Positions 1 through 8,858 are shown, counted from the stretch's first letter. The stretch: DNA of 64,000 bases from Maribacter_A sp023141835 (GCA_030636725.1 DAOVWJ010000001.1:25660-89659); one strand, 5' to 3'. A program made the numbers and translations. The notes: a model not told the origin generated them from the letters alone.

Positions 1-2055
1 GGGTCAGATTTAAGTGCACATATAACGAATGACGAAAAGCATAATCCCAGTGTCCTGAGGCCCATTATTCGATTTTTTCCTGAGGGCGGCCAGATGGTAG
101 AAGGCCTAAGCGGTGTTCTAGGCATTGAGGTAACCGATGCCAAAGGAAATGGTGTTGCCTTACTAGGGGATATAAAAGATATGACAGGCGAAGCCGTTTC
201 TCATTTTGAAAGTTCTGATTTTGGATTGGGAAAGACCCATTTTATGCCCTCTCCCAATAAACAATACTATGCGAGTATCATGATTGATGGCAGGGAACAA
301 AAATTTGCATTACCGGAAGCTATTTCCAAAGGATATGTCTTAAGTGTAAAAAATAGGGACGATACTATTTTAGTACAGGTGAAGAGCAGCACCAATGATG
401 GTGTCAAAGGCACCTTGCTGATTGGTCATCTACGCGGCAACCTAATTTTCAAACGTATTGGCCAAGAGGTTGACGAGGACTCCTATGCTGTTAAGCTTTT
501 TACCAAAGAACTATTAGATGGGGTAGCCCAATTTACTTTATTCACCCCGAACGGTGAACCAGTTTGTGAACGGCTTGTGTTTGTCGATAATCCAAAGAAT
601 GACTTAAAACTTTCTGTACTGTCGGCATCAAAAAGCTATGGTCTCCGAGAGAAGGTTTCAATGGATGTTGCACTAACCGATACGAAAGGCACCCCTCTTA
701 AAGGCAATTTTTCAATGGGAGTGGTTACGCAGAATAATTACCAAGGAGATAATGCCATGGCTGCAAATATAAAAAGTTGGTTACTCTTGGATTCGGACCT
801 AGGAGGTACTGTTCAAGAAGCTGGTTATTTCTTTAAAGACGATTCAAAAGAGAGGAAACACTTACTCGATGCTCTTATGCTTACCCATGGGTGGCGCAGA
901 TTTGTATGGAATGATATCTTAAGCGAAAAAGGAAGCAAAAAATTAAATTTTCCCGCAGAAAAAGGAATCATGATTACGGGAAGGACAACCGCTTTTAATA
1001 ACCAAGACAAGCCGAAAAAGACCTTAGCCACACTGAGTATACTAGGGGAGGAAATCATTCATAGCCAAAAATCAACGAACAAGCAAGGGGAATTTAGTTT
1101 TGGACCTTTTGTTTATGTAGACAGTATAACCGGTATTGTACAGGCGGCCGATACGCTCCGAAAAAGAAATAGCATGCAAAAACATGTTTCTGTATTTATG
1201 GATTCACCTTGGCCAAAGATTGATGTAAAAAATATGGAACGAAAAAGAGTACGTCGGCAAACCATTGTTGACCATCAAGAGTATTTGAAAGAATCGTATC
1301 GAGAAAAAATCATCGACTTCCAATACAATCCCAAAGTTACACAATTGGAAGAAGTGGTTGTTAAAGAATATCGGAAAACCAGAACGCAAATTATTAACGA
1401 GGCTATGGATTCTGATATAACGTTTACATCTCCCTCTAACCGGGTGTATATAGATTCCATTCTTGGTAGTAAAGCTTTTAGTGCTTTGGATCTCTTACGA
1501 AGAGTGGCTGGTGTACAAGTTTTTGGCTCATACCCTTTTGAGTCTGTGCAGATTAGAGGTGTCGGCAGTATAAATGCATCAAACGGTCCATTATTTCTGG
1601 TTGATGGTTTTGCAGTGGATCCTGAAGTTGCACAAACCATGAGAGCAAGCGAGGTCATGTTCATCGATGTCGTAAAAGGCCCGGATGCGGCGCTCTGGGG
1701 GTCCAGGGGAGCTAACGGAGTAGTGGCTATTTATACGGATAGAGGGTTTCGTTTTGATGATAGGCCCGAAGAAGAAGTTCCTGGCATTACCAATTTTAAG
1801 CTTCCAGGGTTTCATAAGGTACGTGAATTCTATTCCCCCAATTATATAATACCGCAAGGGGCACACGAGAAACCAGATTACCGGACCACTTTATTTTGGG
1901 AACCCAATATTGAACTCGATGAGAATGGGAAATCATCGATCAGGTTTCATACCGGAGATAATACGGGTAAATATGTGGTCAAAATTGAGGGAATAACCAA
2001 TGATGGAAGACCCATTCACGGAATTTACAATATTGAGGTACAAGAATCAAATTGA
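1..2055 (+). CDS. Macroglobulin-like/TonB-plug domain protein, C-terminal part
   Basis: The reading frame is already open at base 1 and runs without a stop through the first internal ATG (base 94), so the 5' end of the gene lies outside the window. The residues just before that ATG contain the FFPEGG motif that typically opens a macroglobulin-like domain in this Bacteroidota family. The middle has beta-rich MG-type segments. The region at about 1440-1740 is a TonB-receptor plug domain (IRGVGS, FLVDGF, VVKGPDAALWGSRGANGVV), but no 22-strand barrel follows: the protein ends about 100 residues after the plug. Family knowledge suggests a cell-envelope or outer-membrane-associated protein working with TonB machinery; substrate and partner are unknown. 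A short beta-rich tail closes the protein. Confidence 0.85.
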   Translation, partial: GSDLSAHITNDEKHNPSVLRPIIRFFPEGGQMVEGLSGVLGIEVTDAKGNGVALLGDIKDMTGEAVSHFESSDFGLGKTHFMPSPNKQYYASIMIDGREQKFALPEAISKGYVLSVKNRDDTILVQVKSSTNDGVKGTLLIGHLRGNLIFKRIGQEVDEDSYAVKLFTKELLDGVAQFTLFTPNGEPVCERLVFVDNPKNDLKLSVLSASKSYGLREKVSMDVALTDTKGTPLKGNFSMGVVTQNNYQGDNAMAANIKSWLLLDSDLGGTVQEAGYFFKDDSKERKHLLDALMLTHGWRRFVWNDILSEKGSKKLNFPAEKGIMITGRTTAFNNQDKPKKTLATLSILGEEIIHSQKSTNKQGEFSFGPFVYVDSITGIVQAADTLRKRNSMQKHVSVFMDSPWPKIDVKNMERKRVRRQTIVDHQEYLKESYREKIIDFQYNPKVTQLEEVVVKEYRKTRTQIINEAMDSDITFTSPSNRVYIDSILGSKAFSALDLLRRVAGVQVFGSYPFESVQIRGVGSINASNGPLFLVDGFAVDPEVAQTMRASEVMFIDVVKGPDAALWGSRGANGVVAIYTDRGFRFDDRPEEEVPGITNFKLPGFHKVREFYSPNYIIPQGAHEKPDYRTTLFWEPNIELDENGKSSIRFHTGDNTGKYVVKIEGITNDGRPIHGIYNIEVQESN

Positions 2056-2486
2056 TATCAAAATTGGTTTTAATCCTATGACCAGACTGTTTGACTTTCT
2101 TACCAAACTAGTCCACAATAAAATAAGTAGCACATCAGTATAAAAAAGTAACCGATACACATCGAGGGTATCTTAGCCTACCTGGGGTATCTTACTATTT
2201 CACTATCTTAAAGATAGGTCAACGTGTTTTTTATATGAAAATTCCAGATTTAAGGGAGTATTTCATATATTCGCGTTAACGTACACGAAAATTTGGTTGG
2301 TTTGAATAGGATCAATAAATTTAAAGAAAATGTCAATGCCTTTAAAAAATTGGCTTCCGAAACAAAGTGTGCGAAATGGCTCAATTGGGTGAATTTAATA
2401 TAGGCCATATTCTTGCAAGGCCATGGTGGTCATGTTTCCTTTCTAAATACAAAAATTCGCAGCATTGCTGCAATAAAACTAAGTAT
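2056..2486. other. Non-coding stretch with short direct repeats
   Basis: I see no convincing gene here. It holds a 10-base direct repeat GGGTATCTTA at 2166-2175 and 2185-2194 (period 19) and a 7-base inverted repeat CTATCTT/AAGATAG at 2203-2217, either of which could be an operator or a weak terminator. An open frame upstream of 2487 adds about 40 residues with no similarity to the downstream protein and was not accepted as coding. Confidence 0.5.
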
Positions 2487-3341
2487 ATGGAATCAAATAG
2501 AAGAAGTTTTTTAAAAAGAACATCGGCAGGAGCCCTTGGGATTGCCGCAGCTGCAATTCCCGGGATTGCAAATGCGTCAAGTCGAAAACCTGAACCGATT
2601 ACAGGAGATAGGCCAATCATTAATCTTGGGGTTGCTTCCTATTCCCTTCGAAAATTCTCTATGGAAGAAGCGCTTGATATGACTTTGCGTTGTGGTATGA
2701 ATCGCATTGCTTTAAAGAGCATGCACCTTCCACTTGACTCAAATAAAGAGACCATTACAAAAGCAGTCGCCCTTTGCAAAGAAAAGGGAATAGAACTGTA
2801 TGGCGGTGGCGTCATTTATATGAAGACCAAAGAAGAGGTGGATCAGGCATTTGAATATGCCAAAACCGCTGAAATGAAAATGATTATTGGGGTGCCAAAT
2901 CATGAACTATTACCATATGTTGAGGAAAAGGTCAAACAATATGACATTAAACTTGCCATTCATAACCATGGCCCAGGCGACAAATTATATCCGAGTGCTG
3001 AAAGCGCATATTCCAGAATAAAAAACAGGGATAAGCGAATGGGGCTATGCATTGATATTGGCCATACCAAACGCATTGACAGAAACCCAGAACAAGATGT
3101 CAAGGATTTTTTTGATAGGGTTTTTGATATTCATTTAAAGGATGTTACTGGAGCTTTTGCCAAGGGTGAAACCTGTATAATCGGAAGAGGGATAATTGAT
3201 TTTCCAGCATTTTTAAAATCGGTTATAAAATTAGGGTACAAAGGAACCTTAGCATTGGAATATGAAGCTGAAGCCAATGATCCATTACCAGGAATGGCCG
3301 AATCCATTGGATATGTAAAAGGCATTTTAACAACACTATAA
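2487..3341 (+). CDS. Exported sugar phosphate isomerase/epimerase (TIM barrel)
   Basis: A 284-residue protein of the xylose isomerase-like TIM barrel family (AP endonuclease 2 fold). The start at 2487 was chosen because it places a Tat-like signal at the N-terminus (NRRSFLKR, an Ala-rich hydrophobic stretch, then an ANA cleavage-like site); the upstream frame extension carries nothing recognisable. Barrel motifs include HNHGPGD (loop after strand 5), CIDIGHT, DIHLKDV and LEYEAE, which supply the usual Glu/Asp/His metal ligands. It probably isomerises or epimerises a keto-sugar in the periplasm. It sits 10 bases before a Tat-signalled Gfo/Idh/MocA oxidoreductase, so the two are likely co-transcribed and act on the same sugar. 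The substrate is not deducible. Confidence 0.85.
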   Translation: MESNRRSFLKRTSAGALGIAAAAIPGIANASSRKPEPITGDRPIINLGVASYSLRKFSMEEALDMTLRCGMNRIALKSMHLPLDSNKETITKAVALCKEKGIELYGGGVIYMKTKEEVDQAFEYAKTAEMKMIIGVPNHELLPYVEEKVKQYDIKLAIHNHGPGDKLYPSAESAYSRIKNRDKRMGLCIDIGHTKRIDRNPEQDVKDFFDRVFDIHLKDVTGAFAKGETCIIGRGIIDFPAFLKSVIKLGYKGTLALEYEAEANDPLPGMAESIGYVKGILTTL

Positions 3342-3351
3342 ATTTAAAATA

Positions 3352-4695
3352 ATGAGTTCTAACAGAAGAGATTTTATTAAAAAGGTATCCGTAGGGGCAG
3401 CAGGGGTTGCAATTAGCGGAACTGCCAACGCCATGACGGCACAGAGCTATTCAAATATCATTGGCGCAAATGATAGAATACATGTTGCTATCCAAGGTTT
3501 GGGGAGAAGATACGGTGCGTATAAAGACCCCATAACCAATAAGAAAAACAATGTACGCTTACTATACTTGTGTGATGTTATGAAAAGTCAGCAAGAAAAA
3601 GCTGCTGCTAATTTTGCGAATGAAATCAATTATAAACCTACATTGGAAAACGATATTCGCAAAGTCTTAGAGGATACAAAATTAGATGCCGTTTTTATGG
3701 CAACACCAGATCACTGGCATACACCGGGAGCTTGTATGGCAATGCAGGCAGGGAAACATGTCTATTTGGAAAAGCCCTGCAGTCATAATCCGAATGAGAA
3801 TGAACTCGTTGTCGCATTCCAAAAGAAGTACAATAAAGTTGTTCAAATGGGTAATCAACAACGATCTTCCGTGGAATCAACTCAAATTATCAAAGATATT
3901 CATGACGGTGCTATTGGTAAGACATACAAGGCCACAGCTTTTTACATCAATTCTAGAGGTGCTGTTCCGGTTCCGGTCAAAGCTGCACCACCTGAAGGTT
4001 TGGATTGGGAACTTTTTCAAGGACCCGCTCCTAGAAAAGACTATATGCATGATACTTGGAATTATAACTGGCACTGGTATGGATGGGACTACGGTACGGC
4101 GGAAATGGGAAATAATGCAACCCATGAACTTGATGTAGCGCGTTGGGCATTGGATGTCAAATATCCAGAACGTGTCGAAGTGCGATCCGGAAACCACCAT
4201 TACGAAAATGATGGATGGGAAATGTACGACTCAATGGAGGCTTCCTTTACATTTTCTGACGGTCAGATTATTGAATGGGATGGACAAAGTAGAAATGGAT
4301 TCAATAAATACGGTAAAGGAAGAGGTACCATAGTGTATGGCTCTGAAGGCTCTGTATTTATTGACCGTGGCGGTTATCAATTATATGATATCAAAGGAAA
4401 ATTGATCAAGGACAGTAAGTCGGGAGGTTCAGAGGGTGGTATGGCCCTTGGCGGAGGTGGTGATCTTACCACAAGACACGCCCTTAACTTTTTTGACACC
4501 ATCCGCGGCAAATCTAAATTAACCTCGCCTATTGAGCAGGGTGCGGTAACACAAATGTTGACGCACTATGCAAATATTGCCTCAAGAATAGGTAAATCAT
4601 TTGAAGTTGATGACACAACGGGACGCATTTTTGATAGGGAAGCCATGAAATTATGGTCACGTGAATATCAGCCTGGTTGGGAACCTAAATTATAA
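3352..4695 (+). CDS. Exported Gfo/Idh/MocA family oxidoreductase
   Basis: A 447-residue NAD(P)-dependent sugar oxidoreductase. Residues 1-27 form a Tat-like signal (NRRDFIKK, Gly/Ala-rich core, TANA). The Rossmann region follows (GLGRR near residue 49-53). TPDHWH at 118-123 and EKP at 140-142 are family hallmarks, EKP carrying the lysine that contacts cofactor and substrate. The C-terminal half is the usual alpha/beta substrate domain, including THELDVARW. Exported members are known to be carried folded with the cofactor already bound. Placement directly after the exported isomerase suggests a shared periplasmic pathway that oxidises a glycoside or sugar to a keto form. Length is normal for the 'Tat' subgroup. 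Confidence 0.9.
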   Translation: MSSNRRDFIKKVSVGAAGVAISGTANAMTAQSYSNIIGANDRIHVAIQGLGRRYGAYKDPITNKKNNVRLLYLCDVMKSQQEKAAANFANEINYKPTLENDIRKVLEDTKLDAVFMATPDHWHTPGACMAMQAGKHVYLEKPCSHNPNENELVVAFQKKYNKVVQMGNQQRSSVESTQIIKDIHDGAIGKTYKATAFYINSRGAVPVPVKAAPPEGLDWELFQGPAPRKDYMHDTWNYNWHWYGWDYGTAEMGNNATHELDVARWALDVKYPERVEVRSGNHHYENDGWEMYDSMEASFTFSDGQIIEWDGQSRNGFNKYGKGRGTIVYGSEGSVFIDRGGYQLYDIKGKLIKDSKSGGSEGGMALGGGGDLTTRHALNFFDTIRGKSKLTSPIEQGAVTQMLTHYANIASRIGKSFEVDDTTGRIFDREAMKLWSREYQPGWEPKL

Positions 4696-4752
4696 AGAGC
4701 TACCTTTTAACACGTTATTGATCTAAGCTTTGCACGACCAGTATTAAATGTT

Positions 4753-4920
4753 ATTAGGGCCTGTTAACACTAAGCCTTAAAGCGGGTTTTCCGCTCTTTT
4801 TCCGTATTTCTTTGTTCGTTTTTGACAACGTAGCACGCTATGTTTGGAAAAAACAGCCTCGAAATCCGAAAAAATCATCAAAAAACCCATACTTTCCGTT
4901 TAGTGTTAACAGGCCCTAAT
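4753..4920. mobile_element. MITE-like palindromic element with 21-bp terminal inverted repeats
   Basis: Perfect 21-base terminal inverted repeats (4753-4773 and 4900-4920, core GGGCCTGTTAACACTAA) bound a 168-base element. The interior is itself an imperfect palindrome centred near 4835 (GTAGCACGCTA), so the whole element could fold into one long hairpin. It encodes nothing. If the element begins at GGGCC, it is flanked by TA on both sides, as expected for elements that target TA. A second inverted repeat, TGCACGACCA/TGGTCGTGCA (4731-4740 and 4921-4930), brackets it. It lies between two Gfo/Idh/MocA genes and may also stop transcription. No transposase is nearby. Confidence 0.6.
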
Positions 4921-4950
4921 TGGTCGTGCATATATTTAATTTTGGTATAC

Positions 4951-5982
4951 ATGAAAACTGACAAAATTGGAGTTGGAATAATTGGTTATGGATCTATAAC
5001 ACCCTTCCATATACATAGCATTGTTGAATTGGATCATTGTCATCTTATTGCCGTGCAGAGTAGCAACGCAGAAAAAAGGGCAATGATTCAAAAAAAATAT
5101 AGTGTTCCATGTTTTGCCACCTATCAGGAGCTAATAGATTTAGAACAGATTCAGTTGATAATCATTTGTACACCAAGTGGCTTTCACTTGGAACCCGCAC
5201 TTTTAGCTATGAAAGCAGGCAAACATGTGGTGGTCGAAAAACCATTGGAAATCAGTACTGCTCGTTGTGAAAAGATGATAGAGGCCAGTATAGCATCGCA
5301 AGTAAGTCTAACGTGTATATTTCAAAACAGATTTGCCTCGGACTACCTTAAAATCAAAGAAGCCATTAGTGCTGGGAAATTGGGAAAATTATTACTGGGG
5401 AATGCCTACATTAAATGGAAAAGGGATCAAAACTATTATGATAGCTCCCCTTGGCGGGGAACCTTAAAGGGTGATGGTGGAGCGGTACTCATAAATCAAG
5501 GCATACACACTATTGACCTTCTGATAGATTTGATGGGAAATGCAAAAACGGTTTCTGGAAGCATTAGAACCTTAACCCATACAATTGAAGGGGAAGATGT
5601 AGCCGTAGCCAACCTAGAGTTTGAAAGTGGAGCCCTAGGAACCATCGAAGGAAGTACATCATTGTACAGGGCCTTCCCAGAGAAAATTGAAATACACGGT
5701 GAAAAGGGAAGTATTATACTGGAAGGTGGGAAAATCACCCATTGGAACACCGAGGAGGATGGCAAACTGGAAATAAAGGCTGAAAAATCCACTTCAGGAG
5801 CCGATGACCCCTTGGCCATAGACAATACATTACACAAAAAGCAATTAGGAGAAATCATAAGTAGCATAAGACAAGGCAAAACTCCTCCGGTCGCTGCGAA
5901 GAAAGCTATGCAATCTGTTGCCCTTATCGAAGCCATTTACAAGTCTTCCCGTACTCATAAAAAAATCCCCATCAATACATAA
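4951..5982 (+). CDS. Gfo/Idh/MocA family oxidoreductase, cytoplasmic
   Basis: A 343-residue NAD(P)-dependent oxidoreductase without an export signal. Start 4951 places the Rossmann fold at once (GVGIIGYGS, residues about 6-14). The frame is open further upstream, but that stretch is the palindromic element and does not look like protein. CTPSGFH and VEKPLEIS are the standard cofactor and catalytic motifs, and the C-terminal domain has the expected NQGIHTIDLL helix. It is likely to reduce or oxidise a sugar or inositol in the cytoplasm, possibly completing the pathway started by the exported enzymes upstream, though the palindromic element separates it from them. Confidence 0.88.
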   Translation: MKTDKIGVGIIGYGSITPFHIHSIVELDHCHLIAVQSSNAEKRAMIQKKYSVPCFATYQELIDLEQIQLIIICTPSGFHLEPALLAMKAGKHVVVEKPLEISTARCEKMIEASIASQVSLTCIFQNRFASDYLKIKEAISAGKLGKLLLGNAYIKWKRDQNYYDSSPWRGTLKGDGGAVLINQGIHTIDLLIDLMGNAKTVSGSIRTLTHTIEGEDVAVANLEFESGALGTIEGSTSLYRAFPEKIEIHGEKGSIILEGGKITHWNTEEDGKLEIKAEKSTSGADDPLAIDNTLHKKQLGEIISSIRQGKTPPVAAKKAMQSVALIEAIYKSSRTHKKIPINT

Positions 5983-6202
5983 CTATCGTGAGTTCGATAT
6001 AAAGCGTATTGAATGTCAGTTCCTACGATATTCCAACATCCAACAAATCTAAAATATTTGTGGAAACTAAGAGCCTGTTTAAAGTAACTGCAATGAAATT
6101 GTAGGTTTTTAACTTTCTACTTGATACTAAAGGATTGTACTTGAAGGGAAGGTAGCAAAGGAATAGTAGGCAAAGGTTCTTTGGGTACTCTGATTTTATA
6201 CA

Positions 6203-7660
6203 TTAATCTTTCAACACGACTTCACTGTATTTCGAATTGATCAAAATAGACTTATCAGTATTCCTACTAATATTATATCCTTTATAAACTGTAGTATTGT
6301 GATTTTTCGTCTCATCCAAATGTAAGCTAGAAGGAATGTTCAATTCTGACAAGGTTCCATCTATCTCAATAACAAAAGCAGTGGCAGGCAAATTGCATAT
6401 GAATTCGCCATTTTGGAGTGAAATATCCATTTCTTTGAAGTCCTTGGAAACCGAATTGATTTTAAGTGGTCCCATTTTATTGTTTACAACCAGACTTTTC
6501 AAAAGCTTGTCAATGGTCACGTCAGAAGAAGTGGTACTCAACCTTAAGTTGAGCACCTCTCTAAGATCTACATTTTCAGAATAATCGGCCTGTAAAAGCC
6601 CGTAGTTCCATTTTTGAACGCTTACTGGCGAATATGACGTCTTTATTGTAGTTTGGTCGCCATCAATAGTATAGGCTACCAGGGTAGAGTACGATAGTTT
6701 AGCATTTATATTTTTGGTGTTTTCGGCTAATTTCACTTCACCATGCCTCACATTCATTTTGATTTTGGTGTCCTTGGGCATTTTAATCTTAATGGTCTTT
6801 TTAACTTTGTAATTCTTGTTTTCCCCATCACGGGAATAGTAAAAAATGTTGGCCTCTTTTTCATGCATTTCATGCTGTTTTTCTAGAAGCTCCCTCTGCT
6901 TTTCATGCTCTTCAGCACGTCTTTCCATTTCAACAGCACGTTTTTCCATGGCTTCGGCCTGTTTTTCCATTCTTCTCTCTTGCACTTCCATCCTTTTCTC
7001 CTGCATTTCAGCACGCTTCAATTGTCTTTCCTCATGCCTTTTTTCTATCTCTGCTCCACGAAGCTCCATTCTTTTGCTCCACTCCTCCATTTTCTTTTCA
7101 TAATTCTTATCAAAACCCTTTTCAAATTTTTTCTGCCATTTTTTCATATATTTCTCTCCATCCTTCTTGTAGGCTTCATAGTCAAAATCAACAGGAGGTA
7201 CAGGAGGCATGGGCATATCTCCCAAATCAATAATGAAATCCGCCATATCCGGTATTTCGGGAATCTCTGGCATTTCAAAATTAAATTCGGGAATCACAAA
7301 ATTCAAATCCTTCAAACCCTGCAATCCTTCCAATGCATGGTCAAACGACCACGTATTGTTCGTTCTTGTTGAAATTTCAACTTTTTGACTATTCCCAACA
7401 ATCTCAATACTTCTGCCCTCAAAATATTCTTCAGCCTCCTTCGCGGTTGCCCCTTCGATTTCTATTATAGCCTCGACGGATATCTGATTTTTATCCCAAG
7501 TTTCAAATTCAATGTCGGCATTACTGGTATTGATATCCAAGACCGTTTCGGCATTTACATTGAAAACCTCATTAAATGATTTACTCTGTTTTTGTCCGTA
7601 GGCCCCTACTACCAATAGAGACACGATCAAGGTGATTAATTTAAATCGCATTAGTTTCAT
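6203..7660 (-). CDS. Secreted beta-rich protein with long charged helix (ECF sigma operon)
   Basis: A 485-residue protein with an N-terminal signal peptide (about residues 1-22). Residues 30-100 are beta-rich and resemble DUF4097-type putative adhesins. About 115-158 is rich in Pro, Met and acidic residues (EMPEIPEIPDM). About 162-270 is an almost uninterrupted Lys/Glu/Arg/Met/Gln helix with repeating EKR/ERR units, long enough for an extended single helix or coiled coil. The rest returns to DUF4097-like beta repeats. It is the last gene of an overlapping three-gene operon behind an ECF sigma factor and a small membrane protein. Its job is unknown; it could be an envelope sensor, a structural stalk or the regulon's output. 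The charged helix splitting two beta halves is unusual. Confidence 0.75.
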   Translation of the reverse strand: MKLMRFKLITLIVSLLVVGAYGQKQSKSFNEVFNVNAETVLDINTSNADIEFETWDKNQISVEAIIEIEGATAKEAEEYFEGRSIEIVGNSQKVEISTRTNNTWSFDHALEGLQGLKDLNFVIPEFNFEMPEIPEIPDMADFIIDLGDMPMPPVPPVDFDYEAYKKDGEKYMKKWQKKFEKGFDKNYEKKMEEWSKRMELRGAEIEKRHEERQLKRAEMQEKRMEVQERRMEKQAEAMEKRAVEMERRAEEHEKQRELLEKQHEMHEKEANIFYYSRDGENKNYKVKKTIKIKMPKDTKIKMNVRHGEVKLAENTKNINAKLSYSTLVAYTIDGDQTTIKTSYSPVSVQKWNYGLLQADYSENVDLREVLNLRLSTTSSDVTIDKLLKSLVVNNKMGPLKINSVSKDFKEMDISLQNGEFICNLPATAFVIEIDGTLSELNIPSSLHLDETKNHNTTVYKGYNISRNTDKSILINSKYSEVVLKD

Positions 7661-8225
7661 ACTGTTCGTTTTTTGATGATTGTACTTCGTTTAATTTCTC
7701 TTTTAATTTCTGTAATAATTGCAACCGCAGTTGTAAATTCTTGATAAGCGCAGATATGGTCTGGTCATTAGGACCAATTTGGTTGAGTTCGGCATTCAAG
7801 TTTTGGTATTCAAGATTCAGTTCCGCTAAACGGTCCATATAACTATCTATCAACGCCTTATTGTCCCCAGACACGTTCAGTTTGGAAAGTTCCAAATTGA
7901 TATTCGCCACATAATAGTTCTCGATTTTCTTCAAATCTGGGGAAAGATCCCCAAGGGAGATCCCATTTTGGGTTTCTACACTCGGATTTTTATCCACGAT
8001 AATGGGGGGAATTTCATTTTCATCCCCATTGATTATATAGAACGCACCAATACTTATTAAAACCAAAATGGTAGCAGCAATTTTCAAGATAAAAAATGGA
8101 GATTTCCGTTGTTTGGGTAGTTCTTTGTCCAAACGATCCATGAATCTTTTTTCATGTCCATCCGCCATCACAAACTGCTCCCCTTTTTGCTCTTCTTTGA
8201 ATAATTTTCTAAGATCCCGTGCCAT
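7641..8225 (-). CDS. Single-pass membrane protein in the anti-sigma position
   Basis: A 194-residue protein with a charged cytoplasmic N-terminus (about 1-42), one transmembrane segment (about 43-65, FFILKIAATILVLISIG) and a periplasmic helical domain rich in Leu/Asn/Glu that may form a coiled coil (about 100-180). It overlaps the sigma gene upstream by 17 bases and the following gene by 20, so the three are tightly coupled in translation. Position and topology fit an anti-sigma factor or an associated sensor. It lacks a clear zinc-type ZAS motif, so the anti-sigma role is inferred from context only. Confidence 0.7.
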   Translation of the reverse strand: MARDLRKLFKEEQKGEQFVMADGHEKRFMDRLDKELPKQRKSPFFILKIAATILVLISIGAFYIINGDENEIPPIIVDKNPSVETQNGISLGDLSPDLKKIENYYVANINLELSKLNVSGDNKALIDSYMDRLAELNLEYQNLNAELNQIGPNDQTISALIKNLQLRLQLLQKLKEKLNEVQSSKNEQYETNAI

Positions 8226-8751
8226 ATACTTTATCCTTTAACAATTCTTTCAAATAACCCTTGCCCCTTAACAGTCTCGTTCTACTTGTTGTTTCCGTAA
8301 GTTTTAGAACTTGCGATATTTCGCGATGGTCATAGCCCTCGATAAGGAACATCATAACTACATATCTATACTTTTCCGGCAACTCTTCTATTGCACTTTT
8401 TACTTGGTTTATGGTGATATCGACTTCAACCGTCCAATCTTCATCCTCGGATATGTGCAAATAGTTTTCATCCAACTCCACCAACTTTTTCTTTTTTGCC
8501 TTAAGAAAGTCGATACTCTTGTTTATTACTATTCTTTTCAACCATGCCCCAAAGGTTACTTCACCTTTAAATTGATGTATTCTTTGAAAGGCTTTAATAA
8601 ACGATTCCTGAATCACATCCTCCGCATCATCCGAATTTTGGACATATCGCATGGCGACGCAGAACATACCTTCGCAATACTGCTTATACAGCTGCATTTG
8701 GGCCTTTCGGTCGTTGGCCTTACATTGTTCTACGACATCAATTTGAAACAT
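8209..8751 (-). CDS. RNA polymerase sigma factor, ECF (sigma-70 family)
   Basis: A 180-residue extracytoplasmic-function sigma factor. Region 2 covers about residues 22-90, with the typical YVQNSDDAEDVIQESFIKAF and a WLKRIVINKSIDFLK segment that would bind the -10 element. Region 4 covers about 115-170 (ELPEKYRYVVMMFLIEGYDHREISQVL, then a helix-turn-helix around LTETTSRTRLLRGK). The length is standard. It is the first gene of the minus-strand operon with the membrane protein and the charged-helix protein, a common flavobacterial arrangement for envelope stress or surface regulons. A possible self-recognised promoter lies upstream at 8795-8819. Confidence 0.93.
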   Translation of the reverse strand: MFQIDVVEQCKANDRKAQMQLYKQYCEGMFCVAMRYVQNSDDAEDVIQESFIKAFQRIHQFKGEVTFGAWLKRIVINKSIDFLKAKKKKLVELDENYLHISEDEDWTVEVDITINQVKSAIEELPEKYRYVVMMFLIEGYDHREISQVLKLTETTSRTRLLRGKGYLKELLKDKVYGTGS

Positions 8752-8794
8752 TGGTCAGTTTCGTTGTTGGTTTCAGCTGTTTTGTTTTTCTAAG

Positions 8795-8819
8795 GACGAT
8801 ATAAATAGTTCAATGTTGC
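8795..8819 (-). promoter_or_regulatory. Candidate ECF-type promoter of the sigma operon
   Basis: On the minus strand GCAAC (8819-8815) is followed after 16 bases by CGTC (8798-8795). This resembles the GGAAC-N16/17-CGTC layout of many ECF promoters and would put a start site about 37 bases before the sigma gene, as expected for autoregulation. The match is short and could be chance. Confidence 0.3.
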
Positions 8820-8858
8820 AAAAAACGATTATTTTTATGCCCAATAAATTCAATTTCC

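Noticed and set aside
2367..2486. N-terminal extension of the exported isomerase
   Set aside because: The frame is open but the extra 40 residues are not signal-like and would bury the Tat motif; ATG 2487 gives a proper signal.
4840..4950. Upstream start of the second Gfo/Idh/MocA gene
   Set aside because: The extension is translated from the palindromic element, not from protein-like sequence; the Rossmann motif begins right after ATG 4951.
6846..7372. Plus-strand open frames of 85 and 155 residues
   Set aside because: They are the antisense of the repetitive Lys/Glu helix of the minus-strand gene and have biased low-complexity composition.
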